Origin: RUG12461 sp045657665
GTDB lineage: Bacteria > Bacillota > Clostridia > Lachnospirales > Lachnospiraceae
Direction: 5' to 3'
NCBI GenBank assembly: GCA_045657665.1
Contig: JAZOTN010000015.1
Coordinates: 1 to 64,000, forward strand
DNA: 64,000 bases
How positions within the stretch are numbered: the stretch's first letter is position 1; each line of letters opens with the position of its first letter. The notes under the pieces were generated by a model. The model worked only from the letters and a program-made list of their open reading frames with translations. It made no database searches and had not been told where the DNA came from. Both the position numbers and the translations under genes were made by a program. Below are positions 1 to 8,163 of the stretch, piece by piece.

Positions 1-255
1 TATGAGATAATTATAACACATAACCATATAGAAAGCAACAAAAAAAGCGAAAAAATCGCTGTTTTACGCACTTTTTCAAAAGAAAATTTGGTAGCAATGT
101 GGTTACGAGATAAGCCTTCCGGCTAACGACTGAACAGTAACTCAGTCTGATCCCATATATCAGTTGTCCGTTTTATCGTACTCAATTTCATGCAGAATGG
201 AAGTATAGGAACCCCCGAAAATGCATTCACTATCATGAAAAGAGAGGAACACACT
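1..255. other. non-coding stretch at window edge
   Basis: No credible gene is seen before position 256. The stretch is AT-rich at its start and holds a weak hairpin at 46-60 (AGCGA, five A, TCGCT, then GTTTT) that could be a terminator of a gene lying outside the window. A short AGCC/GGCT hairpin sits near 113-124. No convincing sigma-A promoter was found by eye. Confidence 0.4.
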
Positions 256-339
256 ATGCGATTTGTTTATGAAATCCTGCCCTATTGTATGATGCTGCTC
301 TGCATCGGTACCATGTCCCTGATGTACTTTCTGATATAG
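256..339 (+). CDS. possible 27-aa hydrophobic mini-protein
   Basis: An ATG at 256 opens 27 codons ending in TAG at 337-339, preceded by GAGAGG at 242-247, a usable ribosome binding site eight bases upstream. The peptide is almost entirely hydrophobic with several Met and Leu and would make one membrane-spanning helix. It is followed within 4 nt by a perfect palindrome that could end its transcript. No family is recognised. The ORF is short enough to be chance; the spaced binding site and membrane-like composition are the only support. Confidence 0.3.
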   Translation: MRFVYEILPYCMMLLCIGTMSLMYFLI

Positions 340-342
340 TTA

Positions 343-403
343 AAAGAGACAGGGTTCTGGGAGACACAGAACCGTCCCCTGTCTCCCAGAACCCTGTCTC
401 TTT
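343..403. repeat. perfect 23-bp inverted repeat (REP-like palindrome)
   Basis: Arms 343-365 and 381-403 are perfect reverse complements; the 15-nt loop is 366-380 and includes ACAGAACCGTCCCCT. It lies 12 nt past the 3' end of tRNA-Pro and 3 nt past the stop of the mini-ORF, so it can act as a hairpin on either strand. The GAGACAGGG / CAGAACC / CCGTCCCC wording resembles imperfect palindromes scattered in Clostridia, often linked to REP-associated Y1 transposases; that link is from memory, not shown here. Confidence 0.75.
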
Positions 404-415
404 CTCCATTTTTCC

Positions 416-488
416 TCGGGGTGACCGGACTCGAACCGACGACATCTAGTTCCCAAAACTAGCGCGCTACCAGCTGCGCTACACCCCG
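416..488 (-). tRNA. tRNA-Pro (UGG anticodon)
   Basis: Read on the minus strand the sequence folds as a cloverleaf: acceptor CGGGGTG pairs with CACCCCG, discriminator A at 416, D-arm GCGC..GCGC, anticodon stem CTAGT/ACTAG closing loop TTTGGGA with anticodon TGG, and a GGTTCGAGTCC T-arm. CCA is not encoded. It lies just downstream of the yfcE-like gene and has its own promoter. Confidence 0.95.
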
Positions 489-518
489 TGAGTATTTGAT
501 CCATACCGGACCCTTAGC

Positions 519-547
519 ATCATACCGAAACCGCGCCCGCTTGTCAA
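519..547 (-). promoter_or_regulatory. sigma-A promoter of tRNA-Pro
   Basis: On the minus strand TTGACA (547-542) and TATGAT (524-519) are separated by 17 bp, a near-consensus promoter placing the start about 24 nt before the tRNA. The -35 box overlaps the stop codon of the phosphoesterase gene. Confidence 0.8.
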
Positions 548-1029
548 TCCTCCAGATACTTGATCTCAATATGCACCCGGTCATTCCTGTCAATGACCAT
601 GACCGCATAAGAGCCCATCCGGTTTGCCTGCCTGGGGTGGCTTAAGCTCCCGGGATTTAAGAATGTCATACCGTCCCTCTGTTCCAGAAACGGCACATGG
701 GTGTGACCGAACATCACGATATCCGCTTTTGCGGAACGTGCTGTTTTCTCCAGTCCGGAGAGATCATACCGTACATCGTGGAGATGACCATGCGTGGCAT
801 AAACCCTGTGAGCACCGAGGTCAACGGTCTGCCCTTTCGGGAAAGAAGAAAAATAATCACAGTTTCCGGCAACGACCACGTAAGGGCAGTCAACCAGTTC
901 CCGAAGCTCCAGATCTATCATTTCGGAATCTCCGAGATGGATCATAAGATCAATGTGTCCTTCTCTGCGGATCGCATAAACCAGTTGATCCCGGTCTCCG
1001 TGATTATCACTTACCACTAGCACCCGCAT
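544..1029 (-). CDS. YfcE/MJ0936-family metallophosphoesterase
   Basis: 161-aa calcineurin-like phosphoesterase. Metal-binding motifs are in order: D8-x-H10, GD at 33-34, GNCD at 55-58, H80 and GHTH at 108-111, all expected for the compact YfcE/MJ0936 group of phosphodiesterases. The natural substrate of the family is unclear. The ATG lies inside the last codons of rdgB (13-nt overlap), so translation is coupled; the rdgB-yfcE pair is common in Firmicutes. Last protein gene of the 8092-544 operon. Confidence 0.9.
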   Translation of the reverse strand: MRVLVVSDNHGDRDQLVYAIRREGHIDLMIHLGDSEMIDLELRELVDCPYVVVAGNCDYFSSFPKGQTVDLGAHRVYATHGHLHDVRYDLSGLEKTARSAKADIVMFGHTHVPFLEQRDGMTFLNPGSLSHPRQANRMGSYAVMVIDRNDRVHIEIKYLED

Positions 1030-1610
1030 TCCATCAGTACCTTTTTTATCGCGCGGAATGCTTTTCCGCGATGGCTGACTTCATTTTTCTGCTCCGGCGA
1101 CAGGGAAGCGGACGAACAGCCGAATTCCGGAACCTGAAAGATCGGGTCATATCCGAAGCCGTTCTTTCCTTCCGGTTCATAACCGATATATCCTTCAAAT
1201 GTTTCCCGCACCACATGTTCAGACTTATCCGGAAGCACTGCTGCCACCGCACACACAAACCGTGCTGTCCTCTTTTCACGCGGCACACCTTCCAGCTTTT
1301 CGATCAGAACCCGGTTTTTTTCAGAATGGGGTGTATCTTCTCCCAGAAAGCGCGCGGAATAGATTCCGGGCGCCTTATCCAGATAATCCACCTCCAGCCC
1401 GGAGTCATCCGCAAGCACGATATCATCGAGCTGCTCCGCAACTGCTCTTGCCTTGATAAGTGCATTTTCCTCGAAGGTGCTCCCGTTCTCCTCGATATCC
1501 AGCGAGATCCCGGCCTCCTTCATGGAAATGACCTCTGTGTCCAAACCCTTCAGGATCTCGCGAACCTCACGCAATTTGTTTTCATTACCGGTTGCCAGTA
1601 CTATACGCAT
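1017..1610 (-). CDS. rdgB: XTP/dITP pyrophosphatase (RdgB/HAM1)
   Basis: 197-aa enzyme that hydrolyses non-canonical purine triphosphates (XTP, dITP, ITP) to monophosphate and pyrophosphate, cleaning the nucleotide pool. The family signature TGNENK is at 7-12 and the ADDSGLEVD motif at 67-75, followed by APGIYSARF. Length is usual for the family. The ATG overlaps the amidase stop by one base (TGATG) and the 3' end overlaps the phosphoesterase gene, so it is in the middle of a translationally coupled operon. Confidence 0.95.
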   Translation of the reverse strand: MRIVLATGNENKLREVREILKGLDTEVISMKEAGISLDIEENGSTFEENALIKARAVAEQLDDIVLADDSGLEVDYLDKAPGIYSARFLGEDTPHSEKNRVLIEKLEGVPREKRTARFVCAVAAVLPDKSEHVVRETFEGYIGYEPEGKNGFGYDPIFQVPEFGCSSASLSPEQKNEVSHRGKAFRAIKKVLMECGC

Positions 1611-2740
1611 CAGAATCCCTCCTCAAATGCTCTTTGGATCGCCTGGTAGATGCCTTCTGCAGCTTTCCGCTGATAAACGGGATTCTGCAGATTTTTCAGT
1701 TCCTCTTCATTCGTCATGAACCCGACCTCGATCAATGCTGCAGGAACTTCCGCATTCCGGATGATGTAGACCTCGTTTCCTCCCATCAGTCCCTGATCCA
1801 CGTTCCCGGTAGCCTTGCAGACCTCTTCGGAACAGATCTCCGCAAGCCGTTTACTTCCAAGCACCTCCCCGCTTATCTCCTCATCATAGAGAACCGTGGT
1901 TCCGCTGACATTCCGGCCGGAGCTTGCCGCGTTGTTATGGATGCTGATAAAGACGTCTGCACCTGTTTTATTGGCAAGACCCACCCGCTGTTCGAAAGAC
2001 GGGTTGCTGTCATCCAGTCTCGTATAGTAAACGCCGATACTCCCGTCTCCGTTTTCCTCGAAGATCTGCCGGAGCTGCTCCGTGATCTGAAGGTCCAGAT
2101 CTTTTTCGTAAACACCCTCCCGGGAAGCTCCCGGCATGGATCCTCCGTGGCCGGCATCTATGACAACAACTTTATCATAAACCTCATGCGGATCCTGGAA
2201 ATCCAGATACATGTATCCCTCTTCAAAACGGGGCGTGATCTCAAACACGCGGTCCGTTTCAATATCAAGCCTTCCGTTCCCGTCCATGCTTTCATAAGTC
2301 AGACTGACTATGTGATCCGGGCTTCCCACCATGGGATAATTGAGAAGATATTCTTCATCCGCTCCCGGAAGATTGATCTCTATCGTCTGCAGGAGATAGT
2401 TATCCGTGATCGACACCTGCGAAGGATCCATTCCATCCGGAAGCGCCATACGAAGCTGTTCCTGAAAAACCACCTCTTCATCGTTCCTTTCGGAAACAAG
2501 GTTGTAGTACTGCAGGATCTCAAGTCCCGTCATGCTCGTCAGCCTCTCCCGGATCGCCGCCTCTTCCGTATACTGCCTGCGAAGCTCTTCCTCATAAACA
2601 TGAAGCTGCGGCAGATAGAAAAAGGAGGTGCATACCAGCAGCATCAGGATCATGGAAAGACTGGCACAGATTTTTACAACTCGCTCTTCCATTACCAAAC
2701 GTGTATCCTCACTCGTCCATCTGATCGTCCGTCCGATCAT
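1610..2740 (-). CDS. membrane-anchored N-acetylmuramoyl-L-alanine amidase (Amidase_3)
   Basis: 376 aa. A transmembrane segment at about 24-42 is followed by a roughly 140-residue charged region of no known family and a C-terminal Amidase_3 catalytic domain: DAGHGG (H198), a downstream SIHNNA histidine and the ALIEVGFM glutamate that complete the zinc site. It should cleave the lactyl-peptide bond of peptidoglycan outside the membrane. The ATG at 2740 has GAAGG nine bases upstream and lies 32 nt inside the protease gene; an in-frame ATG at 2692 is possible but has a poorer binding site. Confidence 0.88.
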   Translation of the reverse strand: MIGRTIRWTSEDTRLVMEERVVKICASLSMILMLLVCTSFFYLPQLHVYEEELRRQYTEEAAIRERLTSMTGLEILQYYNLVSERNDEEVVFQEQLRMALPDGMDPSQVSITDNYLLQTIEINLPGADEEYLLNYPMVGSPDHIVSLTYESMDGNGRLDIETDRVFEITPRFEEGYMYLDFQDPHEVYDKVVVIDAGHGGSMPGASREGVYEKDLDLQITEQLRQIFEENGDGSIGVYYTRLDDSNPSFEQRVGLANKTGADVFISIHNNAASSGRNVSGTTVLYDEEISGEVLGSKRLAEICSEEVCKATGNVDQGLMGGNEVYIIRNAEVPAALIEVGFMTNEEELKNLQNPVYQRKAAEGIYQAIQRAFEEGF

Positions 2741-4058
2741 TCGTATATGCCTTCAGGCACAGATTGCACTGATGGATCTCTTCGATATCATCCCAAAAAC
2801 GCCCGTTCATACTGATAAACCCTTCTCCATCCGAAAGGGATACCTTTCGCGTCAGATCATCCGCCCGATATTCCACAGCAAGCGGGCGCGAGGAATCCGG
2901 GGTTTCGATCGCCAGAACGACCGCATACACCTCATTTTCGCTGAGTGCCACGGGATTGTCAAGATAGGCTGTGTAGTATCCGGCATTGCCGAGCGTCCCG
3001 GACGCAATCTCTGTCATCTGTGTAAAATCACCCGCTCCTTTGAAGTCCGGCACAAAGTAGACCCGGTAAGAGCTGTCCTTCCCGGTTGCGTAGAATCCGA
3101 CCGCAGAGAGCTCTTCCTCCTGACCTGCGGTATAGACATTGGCACCATAGGCACTGCTCTGCCCGTATCCGATCTGCCCTACCCATCCGCATTGGTCAGT
3201 CTGGTAAATATGATCAAACTGATCCGGGTCAAAGACACCGGTATACACAATGCTGTGGATTCCGATATTCGTGTCATAGTAGGATACGTAAAAGCATCCG
3301 TCCCTGCCAAATCCTTCTCCCCAGCTGTTCTGACACAAAAAAGCACCGTTTCCCGGAGGCATCTGTGAAAAGTTTTCCTTCGGATAGTCATCATCCCATC
3401 CGATCATCACCACATCATGATTCGGCTGATCCGTGCCCATATAACAGTATGAGGCCGTCTCGCTGTTGTAATAAGGGGAAGTGTCCTTCGCATTTTTAAG
3501 ATCATTGAAGATCGGCGTCTGCACTCCTCCGTATTGAAAAATGGCCTCCTTGATGCCCGCCAGATCTTTCTCCTCCAGGATCCGGATCTCCTGTACATGA
3601 CAGGCGGGCGAAAGTCCTTGCGGCGTTCCCCCGTTCTCATACGGATCCTCGGATTCCAGCACAGGGCCCTGCCAGCCGGCAAGATAGGCCATCGCCATGG
3701 TATAATCACCGCCGTCCGACGGAGATGCGTGAAATGCATTCTGCCTTACCATATGGTTTGCGGAAAAAACCATGTGTTCCTCAGGAAGAAGCGTGCTCTC
3801 AAGAGCCGAAACGGACGCAAAAGCCCAGCAGGTATCAAGGCTTCCCTGCCGTCTCACCGTCGGTGCCCTTCCCTCGCTCGAAAGATAAAACGCAGACGGA
3901 TAAAGAGCTCCCGTTTCGCTCTCGAAAGAGATGCAGGAAAGCTCTGCTCCGCTTGCGGCATGAAGTTCCTTCATACTGGCTGTGATCCGTTGAAATTGAA
4001 AGAGCAGCGTAACCAGAAGTACGCCGCCCATCACGATATATCGTCCGATAAATTTCAT
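2709..4058 (-). CDS. C1-family (papain-like) cysteine protease, exported
   Basis: 449 aa with an N-terminal hydrophobic segment (about 8-22) acting as signal or anchor. The papain fold is seen as QGSLDTCWAFA (catalytic C77 with the upstream Gln), NHDVVMIGWDDD (catalytic His) and CQNSWGE (catalytic Asn). The C-terminal half, about 160 residues, fits the lectin-like domain commonly fused to clostridial C1 peptidases. Start and the methyltransferase stop overlap by four bases (ATGA). Substrate unknown; probably acts at the cell surface, consistent with the amidase that follows it. Confidence 0.88.
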   Translation of the reverse strand: MKFIGRYIVMGGVLLVTLLFQFQRITASMKELHAASGAELSCISFESETGALYPSAFYLSSEGRAPTVRRQGSLDTCWAFASVSALESTLLPEEHMVFSANHMVRQNAFHASPSDGGDYTMAMAYLAGWQGPVLESEDPYENGGTPQGLSPACHVQEIRILEEKDLAGIKEAIFQYGGVQTPIFNDLKNAKDTSPYYNSETASYCYMGTDQPNHDVVMIGWDDDYPKENFSQMPPGNGAFLCQNSWGEGFGRDGCFYVSYYDTNIGIHSIVYTGVFDPDQFDHIYQTDQCGWVGQIGYGQSSAYGANVYTAGQEEELSAVGFYATGKDSSYRVYFVPDFKGAGDFTQMTEIASGTLGNAGYYTAYLDNPVALSENEVYAVVLAIETPDSSRPLAVEYRADDLTRKVSLSDGEGFISMNGRFWDDIEEIHQCNLCLKAYTNDRTDDQMDE

Positions 4059-5200
4059 GTTCTTTTCGGTGGTTTCGGCCCCTCAAACTGATAAAAACTG
4101 GTTCGGATCATTCCGTTGTAGATCTTGCGGTTTTTATCCGCGCGTCTCCCGATATGACGCTCGGCATCCTCATAGCTTGTGATCAGATACATCGACCACG
4201 TGGGCAGATTCCGGTATGCTTCCCCGATCATCCGGTAAAGCTCCGGCATTTGCTCTTTTTCGGAGATGCGCTCCCCGTATGGCGGGTTCGTAATGATAAA
4301 GCCGTACTTTTTCGGATGGGAAAGTTCCCTCGCATCACGTTTCTGGAAATGGATCAGCTTCTCCACTCCCGCACGCCTGGCATTTTCCCTTGCAAGAGCA
4401 ACGACATTTCCGTCGATATCATAGCCCTGGATATCCGTTTCCACGGAAAGATCCACAAGATCATTCGCCTCGGCAGCGGCCTCCTGCCAGAGTTTTTTTT
4501 CGATCAGGTTCGTCCATTTTTCCGACAGGAACGAACGGAGCGCACCGGGTGCCATGTTTGCGGCAATCATCGCTGCCTCGATCGGAAACGTCCCGCTCCC
4601 GCAAAAGGGATCCACGAGGATCCGCCCCGGTTTCCATGGCGTCAGCTTAATGAGCGCCGCGGCAAGCGTCTCCGAGATCGGAGCGATGCCGGCCTCGGTC
4701 CGGTATCCGCGTTTATGAAGGGAATCTCCGGTCGTATCCAGCGCTACGGTCACTTCATCCTTTAAAAGAAAGACACGGATCGGATAATCCTCCCCGCTCT
4801 CTTCAAACCACTCGATATGGTAAACGCTTTTCAGGCGTTCCACGATCGCTTTTTTAACAATGGACTGGATGTCAGAAGGGCTGAACAGCTTGCTTTTGAC
4901 GGAAGATGCTTTTTTTACCCAGAAGGATGCGTCTTTCGGGAGAAACTCCTCCCACGGAAGAGCACGCACCTTCTCAAAAAGCTCATCAAATGTTTCCGCC
5001 CGGAAATGCCCGACACGAAGCAAGATCCGCTCCGCCGTACGAAGATTCATGTTTGCACGACATACGGCCTCCGGATCACCCTTAAATACGATGCGTCCGT
5101 CCGTGACCTCCGAAGGGTCATACCCGAGGTCGTAGATTTCCCGTTTCAATACCGCCTCAAGTCCGAAATGACAGGGGGCGATGAGATCAAAGGTCTTCAT
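4055..5200 (-). CDS. THUMP-domain class I RNA methyltransferase (RlmL/YpsC-like)
   Basis: 381 aa. The N-terminal part (about 45-155) is a THUMP-containing RNA-binding region; the C-terminal part is a SAM-dependent methyltransferase with DPFCGSGT at 197-204 (SAM loop) and NPPYGE at 305-310, the active-site motif of N6-adenine/N2-guanine methylases. The family is usually annotated as 23S rRNA guanine-N2 methyltransferase, but exact target is not decided by sequence. Starts 3 nt after the preceding stop. Confidence 0.9.
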   Translation of the reverse strand: MKTFDLIAPCHFGLEAVLKREIYDLGYDPSEVTDGRIVFKGDPEAVCRANMNLRTAERILLRVGHFRAETFDELFEKVRALPWEEFLPKDASFWVKKASSVKSKLFSPSDIQSIVKKAIVERLKSVYHIEWFEESGEDYPIRVFLLKDEVTVALDTTGDSLHKRGYRTEAGIAPISETLAAALIKLTPWKPGRILVDPFCGSGTFPIEAAMIAANMAPGALRSFLSEKWTNLIEKKLWQEAAAEANDLVDLSVETDIQGYDIDGNVVALARENARRAGVEKLIHFQKRDARELSHPKKYGFIITNPPYGERISEKEQMPELYRMIGEAYRNLPTWSMYLITSYEDAERHIGRRADKNRKIYNGMIRTSFYQFEGPKPPKRT

Positions 5201-5203
5201 ATC

Positions 5204-7450
5204 CTATATATCATAAAATGCCAGTGTTTTTTCAAGGGGTTCCGTATTCTCGCCACCCGCTTCAACATACCGGTCATAGATGGTCTGCAGGCGTTTCCGG
5301 TCTTTGAGCTTCAGATTGTGAAGGCGCTCTAATTTCTTCCCGAAAACAGGATTCTGTGAAAGAGCCTCAGCAGCGCTCTTTTTCATCGGGCAGGTTTCGA
5401 TCAGTATCTCCCGCGTGATCTTGTTCAGCCGAAAGCTTCCCTTGGATTCATATTTCATCCAGCTGATGTAATCCTTGACAAAGACCTCCCGGTAATTATT
5501 CTTGACACGAAACAGTTCCTGGGAGAGTTTTTCTTTTGCCTCCGCGTTCAGCTCACGGTTTTTCTTGTAGAACTGCAGATAATCGCAGTACTGGCCCGTC
5601 AGGGATTTCTCCGTCACGTCATTCCAGCGCACACCCTGGATCTTCCGGCAGTACTCCCAGCGGTAACGTCCTGCGGTAAGGAGCATCTGATCCGCAAGGT
5701 CGCTCATCAGAAAGATCGGAAACATGAAACGCGCCGGCGTGTTGCTCCGTATCCCCGCGGATTCCTGCCACATCATGCCCTTAACACCCACGTTCGGCAT
5801 AAGGATGATATTCGGATAGATCAGTTCCTTCACAGTCTCACTGTTGATACCGTGCTCCGGATCGGAAAACAGAGCATCATGATAAAAAATGGAATAGTCC
5901 GTTTCCTCCACATCATGGATTGCACTTTCCAGTTTCTCCGCCGTCAGGAAAAGGGATTCCGGGTTTGCCGCAAGATCATGTTCCGAAAGTACCGGACAGA
6001 ACGTAAGAACCCGCCCGTAGGTAGTACGGCTGTTGGACTTTACCATGTTGTCGATCTCAAATTCAACCTTCGCCCACTGATCGTGTTTCATCTGTTCCAC
6101 TTCATCCGCCGTCATTCTTCCGGACTTCTTCTCGTCACGAAGGAATGTCTCATAGTCCATATCAAACTCATTCTTGGACGGCTCGTTCTGTCTTTCATAT
6201 ATGCTCCGGAGCCAGCGTGGAAGCGTGTAAACATTTTCACTCTCGCAAAGAGGCAGCTTCGCGGCAATATTCCTCAGTTGTTTTACGTTTTCCTCTCCGG
6301 CAAGTCCGGCGTCGAGAAGTCCGAAATTCAGGAACATCGTAATATTCTTGCTGGTCTCTTTTTCACGAAGAGATTTCTTGAAGACGGCCTTATAAAGCTC
6401 GTAAAAAATATTTGTGACCGCTCTGCGTGCTTTTCTGGTATCGTCCCCCGTATCGGTTTTATCCGGGATCTCAGCATACGCCGTGATCGCATCCCGGATC
6501 TCCTGCTCACGCGTCATATCACATCCGGCATACTGCAGGATCTCGGTCAGCGGATCCTTCAGATCCTCTTCGGCTTCTGCTACTTCCAACGCGCCGCTGT
6601 TTTCCGCATAGTCATCGAGGAGCGACCCCAGCAGTTCCTTCTGTTCATCCGTATAAAGCCCGGACATCTCGGCGAATGCGTACACATCCGTCAGCACATC
6701 CAGAACCTCATTGCGGCGGTCCTGCGGGATCCTTCTCGTAAGCGCAAGCAGAACCTGCGTCAGATCCTTTTGATTATCCGCAAGGAAAAGACCTTTATAG
6801 GTCTCCAGATAACCTCTCGTATCATCCAGCTCCGAAAGGACCAGCGCGCTGTATTCCGATGCGCTCAGGATCTCTCCGGTCACAAGACCTCGCTTCCCGC
6901 CAAAAAACGCCTGCATTTTATCCAGCGGACGTGACGCAAACTCCCGGTAATAATCTTCATGCCAGGAAGGATTATGCCCCTTCCCGAACTCTGAGAGAGC
7001 CTGATTTAATATCTCATCATAATCCTTCGGTGCACCGTACTCCGCTCCTACCGTATCCAGAACCCTTTTCACGGATTTTGCCGTATGGTAGAACTGGGAT
7101 GCTTTTTCCCATTCCCCGAGATACTCTCCGAGGATCTGATGCACGGTATTCACCGTCGCAAGCAGAAACACTGCATCATAACCCTTCTGGCTGCTGTAGA
7201 TTGTCTCCAGATCCTCAGGGCCTTCATAAGTGATCATGTAAAATTTGCAGTCCTCCGCCGTTACATAATCACTGATATATGTATCGGAGCTGACATCCGG
7301 AAGCGCGATCACGCTCCCGCCGGAGAGAACGATCTCCGCACGCTCGGTAAGAAGCACTGCACGTCCCTTGATCAACCAGTAAATACAGGACCGATGCGCT
7401 CCCTTCTTGATAAAATGTTCGTTTTTGCTGATATCCTTTGAAACAATCAT
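5204..7450 (-). CDS. 748-aa protein with cyclic-nucleotide-binding-like N-terminus, unknown function
   Basis: Not recognised by name. Residues about 1-90 read like a cNMP-binding/cupin beta-roll (IKKGAHRSCIYWLIKGRAVLL, then SGGSVIALPD), with no DNA-binding helix-turn-helix after it. The remaining 650 residues are helical and charged, with no transmembrane segment or signal peptide, and no catalytic motif I know. It is probably cytosolic. AAAAGAG upstream of ATG 7450 is an acceptable binding site. Gap to the YgjV-like gene is 27 nt and to the methyltransferase 3 nt, so it belongs to the operon. Confidence 0.75.
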   Translation of the reverse strand: MIVSKDISKNEHFIKKGAHRSCIYWLIKGRAVLLTERAEIVLSGGSVIALPDVSSDTYISDYVTAEDCKFYMITYEGPEDLETIYSSQKGYDAVFLLATVNTVHQILGEYLGEWEKASQFYHTAKSVKRVLDTVGAEYGAPKDYDEILNQALSEFGKGHNPSWHEDYYREFASRPLDKMQAFFGGKRGLVTGEILSASEYSALVLSELDDTRGYLETYKGLFLADNQKDLTQVLLALTRRIPQDRRNEVLDVLTDVYAFAEMSGLYTDEQKELLGSLLDDYAENSGALEVAEAEEDLKDPLTEILQYAGCDMTREQEIRDAITAYAEIPDKTDTGDDTRKARRAVTNIFYELYKAVFKKSLREKETSKNITMFLNFGLLDAGLAGEENVKQLRNIAAKLPLCESENVYTLPRWLRSIYERQNEPSKNEFDMDYETFLRDEKKSGRMTADEVEQMKHDQWAKVEFEIDNMVKSNSRTTYGRVLTFCPVLSEHDLAANPESLFLTAEKLESAIHDVEETDYSIFYHDALFSDPEHGINSETVKELIYPNIILMPNVGVKGMMWQESAGIRSNTPARFMFPIFLMSDLADQMLLTAGRYRWEYCRKIQGVRWNDVTEKSLTGQYCDYLQFYKKNRELNAEAKEKLSQELFRVKNNYREVFVKDYISWMKYESKGSFRLNKITREILIETCPMKKSAAEALSQNPVFGKKLERLHNLKLKDRKRLQTIYDRYVEAGGENTEPLEKTLAFYDI

Positions 7451-7477
7451 GATACTCTTTTCTGACCCGATTCCTTG

Positions 7478-8092
7478 TTATTTCAGTATTTTTTCATATC
7501 CTTCTGCTGTTTGTACAAACCCCATCTTTTTCATGTATGGCTCATGATCGACAGAACTGACACGGAACAAAAGCCGCCGTATCCCTTTCTCCGGAAGGGC
7601 ACCGTACAGATACTTCCCGACGGAAAGATCCCGGTATGCCGGCAGGGAATAATCCGCTTTGATATCAATGGTATCCGCATCGATCCGGTTTCCGATGATA
7701 AAACCCGCCGGAGTGGTATCAATGACCACGAGATAAACCTCATTGCATTCTTCCGCGACCTCCAGATCAAATTCCGGGAAAAAATGCTTTATGTCTTTAT
7801 CATAATAGCGGATCAGATCCGCGATCACAGGACCTCTTCCATTGCTTTCAATCAGGCGGAAATGCTGCTTTACCCTGGAGAGCCGGATGAGCTGGTAAAC
7901 ATTGATCGCCACCAGGCAAAAATTCATCACAGCCGTTGGATAGGACTGAATGATCAGCGCATAGATCGCAAAGATCACACTGCCGGTCATATTAACGATC
8001 CGCAGCTTTTTCACGGAAGTGAGCAGCATGGAGATCACAACGAGGGCTGATCCGAGATATCCGATCAGTTCGATCAGTATTTTCGTATTCAT
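7478..8092 (-). CDS. YgjV-family membrane protein fused to a GNAT-like C-terminal part
   Basis: 204 aa. Residues about 8-75 hold two or three hydrophobic helices with the YgjV pattern (LIGYLGSALVVISML, then FAIYALII and FCLVAINVYQL). The rest is soluble and ends in PAYRDLSVGKYLYG followed by KKMGFVQTAEGYEKIL, which resembles the cofactor loop and closing strand of a GNAT acetyltransferase. Function of YgjV is unknown; the acetyltransferase reading is an inference. First gene of the minus-strand operon running to 544. Confidence 0.7.
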   Translation of the reverse strand: MNTKILIELIGYLGSALVVISMLLTSVKKLRIVNMTGSVIFAIYALIIQSYPTAVMNFCLVAINVYQLIRLSRVKQHFRLIESNGRGPVIADLIRYYDKDIKHFFPEFDLEVAEECNEVYLVVIDTTPAGFIIGNRIDADTIDIKADYSLPAYRDLSVGKYLYGALPEKGIRRLLFRVSSVDHEPYMKKMGFVQTAEGYEKILK

Positions 8093-8163
8093 CTTTTTTC
8101 GGTTCCTTTCACAGCCACGGCTTTCTTATTTTAGCATAGATCAAGGCAAAAGACCACCTTTCG

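Noticed and set aside
254..445. Minus-strand ORF of 63 codons across the palindrome and tRNA
   Set aside because: It overlaps tRNA-Pro and the palindrome, its start lies in the tRNA, and the protein looks random.
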